This document shows, piece by piece, positions 1-6,610 of a stretch of DNA of 10,031 nucleotides. The notes beneath the pieces are model-generated. The model made no database searches. It saw nothing but the letters and a program-made list of their open reading frames with translations, and was not told the origin of the DNA. Source of the DNA: Candidatus Pacearchaeota archaeon (lineage in GTDB: Archaea; Nanobdellota; Nanobdellia; Pacearchaeales; GW2011-AR1); NCBI GenBank assembly GCA_018304205.1, contig JAGVWR010000007.1, forward strand, positions 1-10,031, written 5' to 3'. How positions within the stretch are numbered: the stretch's first letter is position 1; each line of letters begins with the position of its first letter. The position numbers and the translations under genes were made by a program.

Positions 1-101
1 TCCCAATGAGCAATAACTCCAGAAGGATAAGCAGCACTAACAAAACCAATAAGTGAAAGAATAACTATGGAAAATACTATGCCTAAAATCAACCTCTTCA
101 T
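1..101 (-). CDS. Partial secreted protein, N-terminal signal peptide only
   Basis: Only the first 33 codons are inside the window; the gene continues beyond base 1. The ATG at 101-99 opens a classical Sec signal peptide: MKR, then a hydrophobic core of about 16 residues, then a V-S-A-A-Y cleavage region. The mature chain would start near A24 or Y25 and reads AYPSGVIAHW. A start of the type SGVIAHW resembles LamG/concanavalin-like surface proteins, which often begin with a strand of the form G-x-V-A-x-W, but too little is visible to assign a family. A TATA-like box lies 21 nt upstream of the ATG. A T run after the preceding gene suggests that this gene is transcribed on its own. Confidence 0.7.
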   Translation of the reverse strand, partial: MKRLILGIVFSIVILSLIGFVSAAYPSGVIAHW

Positions 102-122
102 GTATTTTTTGAGCAAAAGAAC

Positions 123-130
123 TTTATAAA
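123..130 (-). promoter_or_regulatory. TATA box for the partial secreted-protein gene
   Basis: TTTATAAA, followed by 21 nt and then the ATG at 101. Archaeal TATA boxes centre about 26-27 nt before the transcription start, so the mRNA would begin at or next to the ATG, that is, leaderless. Confidence 0.55.
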
Positions 131-151
131 CATTATTGTGTACCCTATATG

Positions 152-157
152 AAAAAA
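152..157 (-). terminator. Oligo-T terminator candidate after the last pilin-like gene
   Basis: A run of six T on the minus strand begins 5 nt after the TAA of the gene ending at 163. Archaeal intrinsic termination relies mainly on short T tracts. The next gene's TATA box lies just downstream, which fits a transcription-unit boundary. T runs are common in this AT-rich sequence, so the call is tentative. Confidence 0.35.
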
Positions 158-162
158 TTGAT

Positions 163-582
163 TTAACGTTTCTTTGTCCAAATGAAAATTTTTACTTTTT
201 TTGGTGTAAAATCGGCACTACTTATAGAAGTGCCTATTATTCTTTCATCAGTAAATATTTCATCAGAATCAGGAAAGTTTGTTAAAGGACACAGTTCATC
301 AGGCGAGCAAACCTTCGCATCGAATCCTAACAAAGGATTTTTTACCCTTTGTGCAAGAAATTTCTTTACATCTTCTTCACTTTCGCTGGAGTTCTTTTCA
401 AGAATTGACTCTCTCAAGGTAGAATTTTTCGCAATTTCATCAAGTAAGGGAGGAATAATTTTACTCATATTTTCTTGTTTAATTGTTCTATTACCATAAG
501 TAATGACAATTAAAACGCTAATAACTATAAGCACGGCTATACTTGCTTCGACTATTCTTATCATCCCATTTTTATTTACCAT
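163..582 (-). CDS. Prepilin-like membrane-anchored protein, 139 aa
   Basis: A short basic N-terminus (MVNKNG) is followed by MIRIVEAS and one hydrophobic helix at about residues 13-29, then a polar domain. This is the layout of an archaeal class III prepilin. If cleavage is after G6, a glutamate (E12) sits at +6, one place off the usual +5, so processing is plausible but not certain. The soluble part has two cysteines in the stretch VCSPDELC, spaced to allow a small disulfide loop, and a basic C-terminus (WTKKR). The start overlaps the end of the previous gene by 7 nt, so the two are probably translationally coupled and may form a heterodimer or minor-pilin pair. I recognise no named family. 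It could also be a single-pass membrane protein of another kind. Confidence 0.75.
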   Translation of the reverse strand: MVNKNGMIRIVEASIAVLIVISVLIVITYGNRTIKQENMSKIIPPLLDEIAKNSTLRESILEKNSSESEEDVKKFLAQRVKNPLLGFDAKVCSPDELCPLTNFPDSDEIFTDERIIGTSISSADFTPKKVKIFIWTKKR

Positions 583-1295
583 ACTTTAATTATCAAATCT
601 GCAAACTCTATTTTACCATTGTCATCTCTAATTAATTCAACTCTTGTTTCTTCAGTAAAAACTTCAAAATTGTTAGGAATTTCCTTTTCCATTCTTACTT
701 CTTTGTTAGATAGAAAGAAAACAATTGCAAAGTTAACTCTTCCAGGTAAATTAAATTCCTCTTTAAGAGCATTATAGTTTTCATAATAAGTTTTATTTAT
801 TTCACTTATTTTTTTCTCAGAAATTATGTTTCTCTTATTTGAACTCGCTAATATGTACTTTTTACCCTCATTTCCCTGAGCCTCTAAATTTTTTGCATTT
901 TGACAACAATTATCATTTTCAGTTATAGTTTCAGAGAATTTGAGTTTTATAAAATCATTATTTTTTCTATCTACAAATATATTATTTCCAGCCACTCTAG
1001 AATCAAGTATTTCTCCATCTTCTCCTTCAGAAGCAACATTCTTAGAGGTATCAACGTCATCCGGATAATCTAATTGTATTGATTCATCAGAAACGCTAGA
1101 ATCTATTTTTAATGAATAGAAGTCAACTGCTACTTCCGTTTTCTCTCTTATTTCATTTAGAAGGTAATCAACAGAAGTATCAACTAATCTTGAGCTATTC
1201 AAAGGATTAAAAAAATACAAAGCAAACATTATAAATCCTACAAATAATACAAAGGCAAGAATTACTTCGATGTGGGATGCGCCTTCTTTATTCAT
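576..1295 (-). CDS. Prepilin-like protein, 239 aa
   Basis: The best start is the ATG at 1295. A longer reading from a TTG at 1316 is open but would begin inside the TATA box. From the ATG the protein reads MNKEG, then ASHIE with glutamate at +5 after a G5/A6 cleavage, then a hydrophobic helix to about residue 30. This is a textbook type IV prepilin N-terminus. The remaining 200 or so residues are polar and acidic, with an adjacent Cys-Cys pair in the middle (DNCCQN). At 239 aa it is larger than the other pilins here, which fits a minor or tip pilin, but that is inference. It is the first gene of a two-gene unit with the 582-163 gene and is separated from the main pilus operon by the methyltransferase on the opposite strand. 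Confidence 0.8.
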   Translation of the reverse strand: MNKEGASHIEVILAFVLFVGFIMFALYFFNPLNSSRLVDTSVDYLLNEIREKTEVAVDFYSLKIDSSVSDESIQLDYPDDVDTSKNVASEGEDGEILDSRVAGNNIFVDRKNNDFIKLKFSETITENDNCCQNAKNLEAQGNEGKKYILASSNKRNIISEKKISEINKTYYENYNALKEEFNLPGRVNFAIVFFLSNKEVRMEKEIPNNFEVFTEETRVELIRDDNGKIEFADLIIKVW

Positions 1296-1316
1296 TTTAA
1301 TTAAAAATAAGCACAA

Positions 1317-1324
1317 TTTATATA
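1317..1324. promoter_or_regulatory. Shared TATA box between divergent pilin and methyltransferase genes
   Basis: TTTATATA on the plus strand (TATATAAA on minus) is the only good TATA-like element in the 55-nt gap. On the minus strand 21 nt separate it from the ATG at 1295; on the plus strand 26 nt separate it from the ATG at 1351. Both distances fit leaderless or nearly leaderless transcription, so one element could serve both directions. Confidence 0.5.
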
Positions 1325-1350
1325 GGTTATCATATTGAATTTTTATATCT

Positions 1351-2130
1351 ATGAATGAACAAAAGTCTTTTATTGAGGAAATTAAAAATAAACCAGAGTT
1401 AAGAGGTCTCGATGATCAAATTGTTATATCATCAATTGAAGATTATAAGAAAAGACATAAGATAGATTTGCAGTCTCTTTCTCAAAAAGAGAAAAAGTTA
1501 GTCCTTAAAGAGATAAGAGCAGAACTAAGAAAATTAACAGGCCAGTATCAGGTAAGTCAGAAAAAACGTTTAGAATTTCTCGAGCAAAACAAAATCAGAG
1601 AACTTTTAGAAACACATTCCTCGACAGCAGAGAGAATTAATTTTTACCCCAAGTTAAAAGAGATTCTTTCAAGTTTAAATGTAAATTCTATTCTTGATCT
1701 TGCCTGTGGATTAAATCCAATTGCTTTATCATCAAAAGAATTCGTTTATTATGCAGCAGATATTCAAAAACAAGAATTAGAACTAATAAATAAATTTTTT
1801 GAGAAGAACAATATATTAGGAAAAGTCTTTGTTTATGATTTAAGAAAAATAGACTCAAGTCTACCCAAAGCAGACATATGCCTATTGTTTAAAGTTTTAG
1901 ACATAATTGAAAAAAAAGGTCACAAGCTTGCCACGAAGATAATTGCTCTAGTGCCTTGCGAAAAAATACTCGTGAGTTTTCCTACAATGAAACTATCAGG
2001 AAAACCAATGTCTAATAAAAGAAGATTCTGGATTGAGAGGATGCTTAACGCCTCGAAATATAATTTTAAAGTAATCGAATCATCAAATGAAATCTTTTAC
2101 CTTATAAATAAAACTTTAGCCAAGGAATAA
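1351..2130 (+). CDS. FmrO/ArmA/RmtB-family 16S rRNA (guanine-1405-N7) methyltransferase homologue
   Basis: The 259-aa length matches ArmA and RmtB (about 250-260 aa). Motifs recalled from that family occur in order: HSSTAER at 89-95 (family H-x-S-T-x-E-R), DLACGLNP at 116-123 (SAM-binding loop, nearly identical to ArmA/RmtB), AADI at 135-138, LLFKVLD at 178-184, VSFPTMKLSGKPM at 208-220 (family SFPT-x-S-L-G-G), and FYLINK at 249-254. Residues 1-88 are helical and charged, in the place of the N-terminal domain that docks on the 30S subunit. Family members methylate N7 of 16S rRNA G1405 in the decoding site and block 4,6-linked aminoglycosides. In an archaeon the role may instead be ribosome maturation or response to a competitor's antibiotic. 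Codon use resembles the neighbours. The gene lies antisense within the pilus cluster, and its 3' end overlaps the TadC-like gene by 15 nt. Confidence 0.85.
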   Translation: MNEQKSFIEEIKNKPELRGLDDQIVISSIEDYKKRHKIDLQSLSQKEKKLVLKEIRAELRKLTGQYQVSQKKRLEFLEQNKIRELLETHSSTAERINFYPKLKEILSSLNVNSILDLACGLNPIALSSKEFVYYAADIQKQELELINKFFEKNNILGKVFVYDLRKIDSSLPKADICLLFKVLDIIEKKGHKLATKIIALVPCEKILVSFPTMKLSGKPMSNKRRFWIERMLNASKYNFKVIESSNEIFYLINKTLAKE

Positions 2131-2979
2131 TCTGGCTCCTGAAGAAATTAAGAATGCCGCAATAGTCAGAATAAAAGAATGCTTTACTCCTGCTTTTACA
2201 CTGCCTTCAGTCAATTTCCCTATAGTTAATCCAGCAAAAAATCCCTGAGTTAGAAGTAAAAATAAGAAAGGTCTTGATAATTCCTCAGGAGAATAAGTGC
2301 TTTGCGAAAGACTTGCCTGATCTATATTCGAAATATCTCCATTAAATAATCCCAAAGATCCAACCCCCTCTGTTAAAGGCAATATTTTAAACTCCATAAC
2401 AAGCATTATTCCAATAAATATAAAGAATATGATATATCCCTGAACTATCAGATTTGAAATTGCCGCCCTTCTTTCTTTTTTCAGCTTCTCAACTTCAGAA
2501 ATAGATTTAGCAACACTTTCTAAGATATAATCTATTTCTCCGCCAGCCTTTTCAGCTTCGCTAATCAGAGCAATCGCTCTACTTATTACTGGGCTGTTAA
2601 CATCGTAAGAAAAGTTCTTCAGAGATTTTTCGACAGGAATGCCAAGCTGGATTTGATTTGCAAGTTTTTGTACATGTGGGCTTAAACCACCGTAATTTTT
2701 ATTTTTCATATTTATTATACTCTTGCTTATAGGAGTTCCAGTAGCAACACTTTCAGCCAAGTTTCTCGAGAATTCAAGAAACATTTCGCTCATTTCTTGT
2801 TCTCTTTGATTATTTACAACTATACTAACAACAAAAGGAAGACAGATTACAACCATAGTAATTCCAACAAGAAATATAAACAAGTTCATGTCCTCTTCAT
2901 TAAGAAAGAAGATAAAATCTATAGCTAAGAGTAGTATTCCCGCTATTATTCCAAACCAATGCATTCTTGATAATCTCAT
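2116..2979 (-). CDS. TadC-like type IV pilus platform protein (T2SSF domain)
   Basis: A 287-aa integral membrane protein of the type II secretion F (GspF/PilC/ArlJ) superfamily. Likely membrane segments are at about 8-26, 31-54, 177-198, 236-256 and 266-285. The cytoplasmic T2SSF helical bundle lies between segments 2 and 3 (about 66-175) and carries the usual pattern: MFLEFSRNLAESVATGTP at 66-83 and an EAEKAGGEID turn at 141-150. In this family the platform anchors the pilus in the membrane and couples the ATPase to pilin extraction. It is the last gene of the main operon, 9 nt after the TadB-like gene with AGAGAAAA between them. With only one T2SSF repeat it should pair with the upstream gene to give the equivalent of a single large ArlJ. 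Confidence 0.88.
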   Translation of the reverse strand: MRLSRMHWFGIIAGILLLAIDFIFFLNEEDMNLFIFLVGITMVVICLPFVVSIVVNNQREQEMSEMFLEFSRNLAESVATGTPISKSIINMKNKNYGGLSPHVQKLANQIQLGIPVEKSLKNFSYDVNSPVISRAIALISEAEKAGGEIDYILESVAKSISEVEKLKKERRAAISNLIVQGYIIFFIFIGIMLVMEFKILPLTEGVGSLGLFNGDISNIDQASLSQSTYSPEELSRPFLFLLLTQGFFAGLTIGKLTEGSVKAGVKHSFILTIAAFLISSGARLFLG

Positions 2980-2988
2980 TTTTTCTCT

Positions 2989-4290
2989 TTAATATGAAGG
3001 TTGTTTAATATTTAAAAATCCAATGAATAATATATTGATTAAAGCAATTATCAATATAATTATCAAAGTCATTCCAGTGGTAGAATATCCTGCCTCAAAT
3101 CCGGATATTCCAACCATAATCAAAAGAAGCATCAATATCATTGGTGCTGCAATTACAACGCTAATATAAATATCCATAAAAGTTTCAGCAACCTTAGTAT
3201 ATTTTTCTCTTTCTAGTCTATAATTTGTAAGTAATGTCTCGGCTCTCTTTTCGAAAAACTCCTTCAAGTTACCACCAGAGTTTATAGTTGTAGCAAGTCC
3301 AGAAAATAACTCTGAAAGTTTTGTGCTTGAAGTAGATTTAGCAACATTAGTAATAGAGGTAACTAAATCATACCCATATAAATTAATTTGGTTCAGAACT
3401 TTTCTTACTTCCCTTTTTAAGAAAGGGTATTCCCTGCCAAGTATAATGATCCTAAATATTTCGCTAGGTTCTATTCCGGATCCAGAAATAGCGCTCATGT
3501 GAATTACCGCAAATGGGAGCTCCTGATCTATCTTTTTTCCCAGAGTGCTTTTTTCGGTTGAAGGATAATAATACAAAGCAGCAAAAACAAGAACAGGACA
3601 AACTAAAGGTATCCAAAATACTTTCAGAAATCTTAAAAGATAGCTTCCATTATAAATTGTAACAAAAGGGAAAGCAAAACCAATATTGAAGAATAAAAAA
3701 AAGATCATAACGAAAAAGAAAACAAAAATAGAGATAAATGCAGTAAAAAACATCATTGCAACATACGTCTGGAAAAGAACATCTATATTTGCCTTGTTTA
3801 CTTCAAGAGAAAGTGATTTAAACCATCCATCACTAATTAATTTTAGGGCTCTATCCAAAAAATATTTGTTTGATATTTTCAAGTAACCTCTCGCTCTTCG
3901 AAACTCGTGAAAGTCTTCAACATCTTCTTTCAGTTCCTTTTTCTTAAGTCTTCTTATAAGGTTTTCACTTATGCTTAGCTCATTAAGAAATTTATCTCTG
4001 TCTTTAACTTGCAATACAACGCTAACCCTAGATTCACTTCTTTGAAAACCTATTTGTTCTAAATTATCCTGTCTTTTTTCTACAGCCAATTTTTTCGCAA
4101 CGGAAACTTCTTTAATAAGTTCAGGAATAGATTTGTTAATTAATCTGATACTCTCTCTTAAGGAAGAAATAGCACTCCTTATTAGTTTGTCCTCAGAAAG
4201 TGTTGCAAACTCAAGTCTTCGGCTATAAGTCGAAATTTCTCTTAAAATTTCTATCTCCGCGTCTATATTTTTTTTAAGCTCTTCAATCAT
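2989..4290 (-). CDS. TadB-like type IV pilus platform protein with long N-terminal soluble domain
   Basis: A 433-aa protein. Residues 1-165 are soluble, highly charged and mostly helical. Membrane segments follow at about 173-205 and 219-241, a T2SSF bundle at about 255-368, and two more segments at 370-395 and 405-427. The T2SSF signature is visible as AISGSGIEPSEIF (267-279) and TINSGGNLKEFFEKRAE (335-351). It is the second half of the platform whose other half is the TadC-like protein. The N-terminal domain probably faces the cytoplasm and the ATPase; this is inferred from its position before the first membrane segment. Its ATG overlaps the TGA of the 53-aa gene upstream (ATGA), so translation is likely coupled. 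Confidence 0.88.
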   Translation of the reverse strand: MIEELKKNIDAEIEILREISTYSRRLEFATLSEDKLIRSAISSLRESIRLINKSIPELIKEVSVAKKLAVEKRQDNLEQIGFQRSESRVSVVLQVKDRDKFLNELSISENLIRRLKKKELKEDVEDFHEFRRARGYLKISNKYFLDRALKLISDGWFKSLSLEVNKANIDVLFQTYVAMMFFTAFISIFVFFFVMIFFLFFNIGFAFPFVTIYNGSYLLRFLKVFWIPLVCPVLVFAALYYYPSTEKSTLGKKIDQELPFAVIHMSAISGSGIEPSEIFRIIILGREYPFLKREVRKVLNQINLYGYDLVTSITNVAKSTSSTKLSELFSGLATTINSGGNLKEFFEKRAETLLTNYRLEREKYTKVAETFMDIYISVVIAAPMILMLLLIMVGISGFEAGYSTTGMTLIIILIIALINILFIGFLNIKQPSY

Positions 4291-4448
4291 AGTGTTCTAT
4301 CTATCTCCATTTGAAAATGTATAATTTCTTTTTTAGCTTCATTTATGGCGTCCACGTCTTTTTTCTTAAGTGCGTCCTCAAGCTTAGCAGACGCATCTTT
4401 CATGCCAGTAAGAAGTTGTGCCAAAACGGCTATCCTCTCTTTTTCCAT
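4287..4448 (-). CDS. Small helical protein (53 aa) between ATPase and platform genes
   Basis: An ORF on the minus strand starting with ATG at 4448 encodes 53 residues: MEKERIAVLAQLLTGMKDAS, then AKLEDALKKKDVDAINEAKK, then EIIHFQMEIDRTL. It has no membrane segment, cysteine, glycine-rich stretch or proline, and its heptad-like pattern of L/I/A with charged residues predicts one long or two short amphipathic helices. Its TGA overlaps the ATG of the TadB-like gene in an ATGA, and a TATA-like ATTTAAAT lies about 20 nt upstream. Such tight packing between ATPase and platform genes argues that it is a real gene, perhaps an adaptor for one of them. I do not recognise a family. Confidence 0.75.
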   Translation of the reverse strand: MEKERIAVLAQLLTGMKDASAKLEDALKKKDVDAINEAKKEIIHFQMEIDRTL

Positions 4449-4468
4449 ATTTCTAGTAGTAAAATCAG

Positions 4469-4476
4469 ATTTAAAT
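4469..4476 (-). promoter_or_regulatory. TATA-like element upstream of the 53-aa gene
   Basis: ATTTAAAT in the 39-nt gap after the ATPase stop, 20 nt before the ATG at 4448. It may be an internal promoter that lets the small gene and the platform genes be transcribed apart from the pilins. The decamer CTAGAAATAT at 4456-4447 sits where transcription would start and is also found before the ATPase gene. Confidence 0.4.
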
Positions 4477-4487
4477 ATGTTTACTGT

Positions 4488-6014
4488 TCATTCAATAATG
4501 CCGTACTTATTTACGACTTCTGCAGGATTTTTGTAATAGTCATTTATAACTTTTTGAATTTCATCAAAATCAAAAACCTTTTTTTTGTATAATTCATACA
4601 ATAATTTTGCCCGAGTTATAAGTTCTTTCTGAAGAGATTCAACAGTCATTCCTCTCCTCATAGATATTTTCTCAAAAACCTTGCTCTGTTTCTTAAAGTA
4701 GAACAAATCCTTTTCAGCATTCCATATAAAAGGAGTATTAATCAAAGCAGTACCATCTTTGTTTACATTTACAATTTCAACTACTTCTCTTACTCTTCTA
4801 GTTTCATGCTTTTTCACAACAGCATGGCTAGCAACAGCTACACAATCTAAAGAGTTTACAAGGGTTGGAGATAAATTAATAGGGGGTGTCTGAAGTCTTC
4901 TAATTAAAGTGTCTACAGAATCTGCGTGCATTGTACTTAGTGAAGAGTGTCCAGAAGCCATACCTTGAAATAATACGAATGCTTCTTTTCCTCTAACTTC
5001 TCCAACAATTAAATAATCGGGATTTTGTCTGAAAGAACTTCTTAGTAAAGCGAAAAGATCAACCTCTCCAACTTTTCCCACCCCTATCGAGGTTCTGGCA
5101 ACAGCAGGCAACCAGTTCTCTCTAGGCAAATTTATTTCTCTAGTATCCTCAATCGAAACGACTCTCGAACTTGGAGGAATAAAGAATGCGAGAGCATTAA
5201 GTAATGTAGTCTTTCCGGAAGCAGTTCCTCCAGCGATCAACAAGTTTGATTTATTCTCAAGAAGTATCCAGAAATAAGCAAGCATTTCAGGGCTAAGTGT
5301 TCCAAGTGCAATCAATTGGGTAGGAGTCCATGGAACCTTCGTAAACTTTCTCACAGTAAATGTTGGTCCTCTTGAAGTTACATCTTTGGTATAAGTCGCG
5401 TTAACTCTGCTTCCATCAGGCAAAGTACCATCCAATAAGGGTTGTGCGTAAGAAACATACCTTCCAGATCTTTGGGCTAATTTTTCAACGAAACTAGCCA
5501 ATTTTTCTATATTTTTGTAAGACAAATTGGTTCTAAGGTTTCTATACACTCTATGAATTACGTATACTGGAGTGTCTATTCCATTACATTCTATATCTTC
5601 AATAAAATAATCCCTCAGCATAGGATCAACTTCATTCATTCCTATAAAGTCTCTAAAAAGATAATAAAATATTTTTTGATATGTTTCAGGACCCATTTTA
5701 ATATTTAGTTCATCAATTAATAATCTAGCCGTTCTATCAATATAATTTGAAGTAGCTTCAAGTGTTTTTTCTACAGCAACGTTAACATTGATAAGTTCAA
5801 GCATAGCTTCCTCAATTCTATCAAGAACATCTTTTTCGCTCTCATTAAGTATGGGTTCTTCTACATCATATACCAGTTCACTCATTTTATCATCCCAAAA
5901 TATATGGGCAGAAGCATAAGGAGGAATAAGCATATATCTAACATCAATTTTCTTTTTATCTTCTAATCTCGGCAAAGCCGGTACAGCAGGATTAAGGTTA
6001 ATAGTTATCACCAT
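4488..6014 (-). CDS. Type IV pilus assembly ATPase (GspE/TadA/ArlI family)
   Basis: A 508-aa cytoplasmic hexameric motor that powers pilin extraction and assembly. Motifs: Walker A GGTASGKT at 262-269 (K268), Asp box SIEDTREINL at 287-296 (E289, D290), Walker B YLIVGEVRG at 334-342 (E339), and the His box, with GH at 355-356 and TMHADS at 361-366. A conserved N-terminal-domain segment, LPDGSRVNA (198-206), precedes the nucleotide-binding core. Residues 1-60 are variable, and the last 100 or so are a charged helical tail. Length and layout match archaeal pilus and archaellum ATPases. With pilin genes before it and two half-platform genes after it, and no archaellum-specific genes nearby, a pilus or Tad-like role is favoured over an archaellum. 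The ATG at 6014 leaves 41 nt to the pilin gene, with a TATA-like sequence inside. Confidence 0.93.
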   Translation of the reverse strand: MVITINLNPAVPALPRLEDKKKIDVRYMLIPPYASAHIFWDDKMSELVYDVEEPILNESEKDVLDRIEEAMLELINVNVAVEKTLEATSNYIDRTARLLIDELNIKMGPETYQKIFYYLFRDFIGMNEVDPMLRDYFIEDIECNGIDTPVYVIHRVYRNLRTNLSYKNIEKLASFVEKLAQRSGRYVSYAQPLLDGTLPDGSRVNATYTKDVTSRGPTFTVRKFTKVPWTPTQLIALGTLSPEMLAYFWILLENKSNLLIAGGTASGKTTLLNALAFFIPPSSRVVSIEDTREINLPRENWLPAVARTSIGVGKVGEVDLFALLRSSFRQNPDYLIVGEVRGKEAFVLFQGMASGHSSLSTMHADSVDTLIRRLQTPPINLSPTLVNSLDCVAVASHAVVKKHETRRVREVVEIVNVNKDGTALINTPFIWNAEKDLFYFKKQSKVFEKISMRRGMTVESLQKELITRAKLLYELYKKKVFDFDEIQKVINDYYKNPAEVVNKYGIIE

Positions 6015-6047
6015 TTTTCAATAATAATATTTCTAGCAAGATTGTTT

Positions 6048-6056
6048 ATTTAAAAT
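6048..6056 (-). promoter_or_regulatory. TATA-like element upstream of the pilus ATPase
   Basis: ATTTTAAAT, overlapping the stop of the pilin gene and 33 nt before the ATG at 6014. Transcription would start near 6025, giving a leader of about 10 nt, unlike the leaderless spacing elsewhere in the window. The decamer CTAGAAATAT follows at 6036-6027. Confidence 0.35.
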
Positions 6057-6610
6057 TATCTGCTGGAGGATTCTTCAATACTTATGACTAAAGGTTCGCC
6101 ATCCCCGTTTAGATTGCCCAAATTTGTTATCGAGAATTCATATGGCGTCGCAGCTTGTGCAAAAGACCGGTCCATATCTAATGGCCGATTTTCATTGTAA
6201 GTTAAATTAAAGAGCCCAGTATAATTTAAAACCAATTCTACGGAATAATCTTTTTGCTCTTTTTGTGATGTAACTTTAACATTTCCTATATCTATAGGAA
6301 CATCAACTTCAGAGTAAGGTTCTTTCAAATCTCTCAGTAAGAATACTATCTTGTCTTCTCTGCCATCAACAATTAGTTCTCCTCTTCGCATATTAAATTC
6401 TATTTTTCTCACATTTCCTGGAGCACTTAAAACAGATTTAATCCTGCTATCAAAATCATTCAATGAATTTATGGTCTGCTCGACGGCCAATTTATCTTTT
6501 GTTTGACTTACCTTTGGAGTTATAAACGCAAGAACTAAAGCGATTAGTGCAAGGCCTATCAAAGTATACAAAACTGTTTCTACCCAAACTTGTCCTTTTT
6601 TATTAATCAT
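6056..6610 (-). CDS. Type IV prepilin with Glu+5, 184 aa
   Basis: The class III signal peptide MINKKG is followed by QVWVE with glutamate at +5 (E11), then a hydrophobic helix to about residue 29 and a predicted mostly beta globular domain. There are no cysteines, unlike the other four pilin-like proteins here. In the archaeal system the prepilin peptidase would cut after G6, and the helix would pack into the filament core. The ATG overlaps the TGA of the preceding pilin (ATGA), so the two are translationally coupled; a GGGTGA three bases before the ATG can pair with the archaeal 16S 3' end. The N-terminus differs from the LSPII/LSQII type of the other two pilins in the operon, which suggests a distinct role, possibly as a minor pilin. 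Confidence 0.85.
   Translation of the reverse strand: MINKKGQVWVETVLYTLIGLALIALVLAFITPKVSQTKDKLAVEQTINSLNDFDSRIKSVLSAPGNVRKIEFNMRRGELIVDGREDKIVFLLRDLKEPYSEVDVPIDIGNVKVTSQKEQKDYSVELVLNYTGLFNLTYNENRPLDMDRSFAQAATPYEFSITNLGNLNGDGEPLVISIEESSSR

Noticed and set aside
182..499. Plus-strand open frame of 105 codons
   Set aside because: It lies wholly antisense to the 139-aa prepilin-like gene, has Ser/Phe-rich composition typical of a shadow frame, and has no recognisable domain.
1296..1316. TTG-initiated N-terminal extension of the 239-aa prepilin (start at 1316)
   Set aside because: It would start next to the TATA box and put seven residues (MCLFLIK) before a perfect prepilin leader. The ATG at 1295 gives normal signal-peptide geometry and 21-nt promoter spacing.
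4311..4592. Plus-strand open frames of 93 and 63 codons near the ATPase/platform junction
   Set aside because: They are antisense to the ATPase end and to the 53-aa ORF, with Phe/Ser-rich low-complexity products. The minus-strand 53-aa ORF explains the region better.
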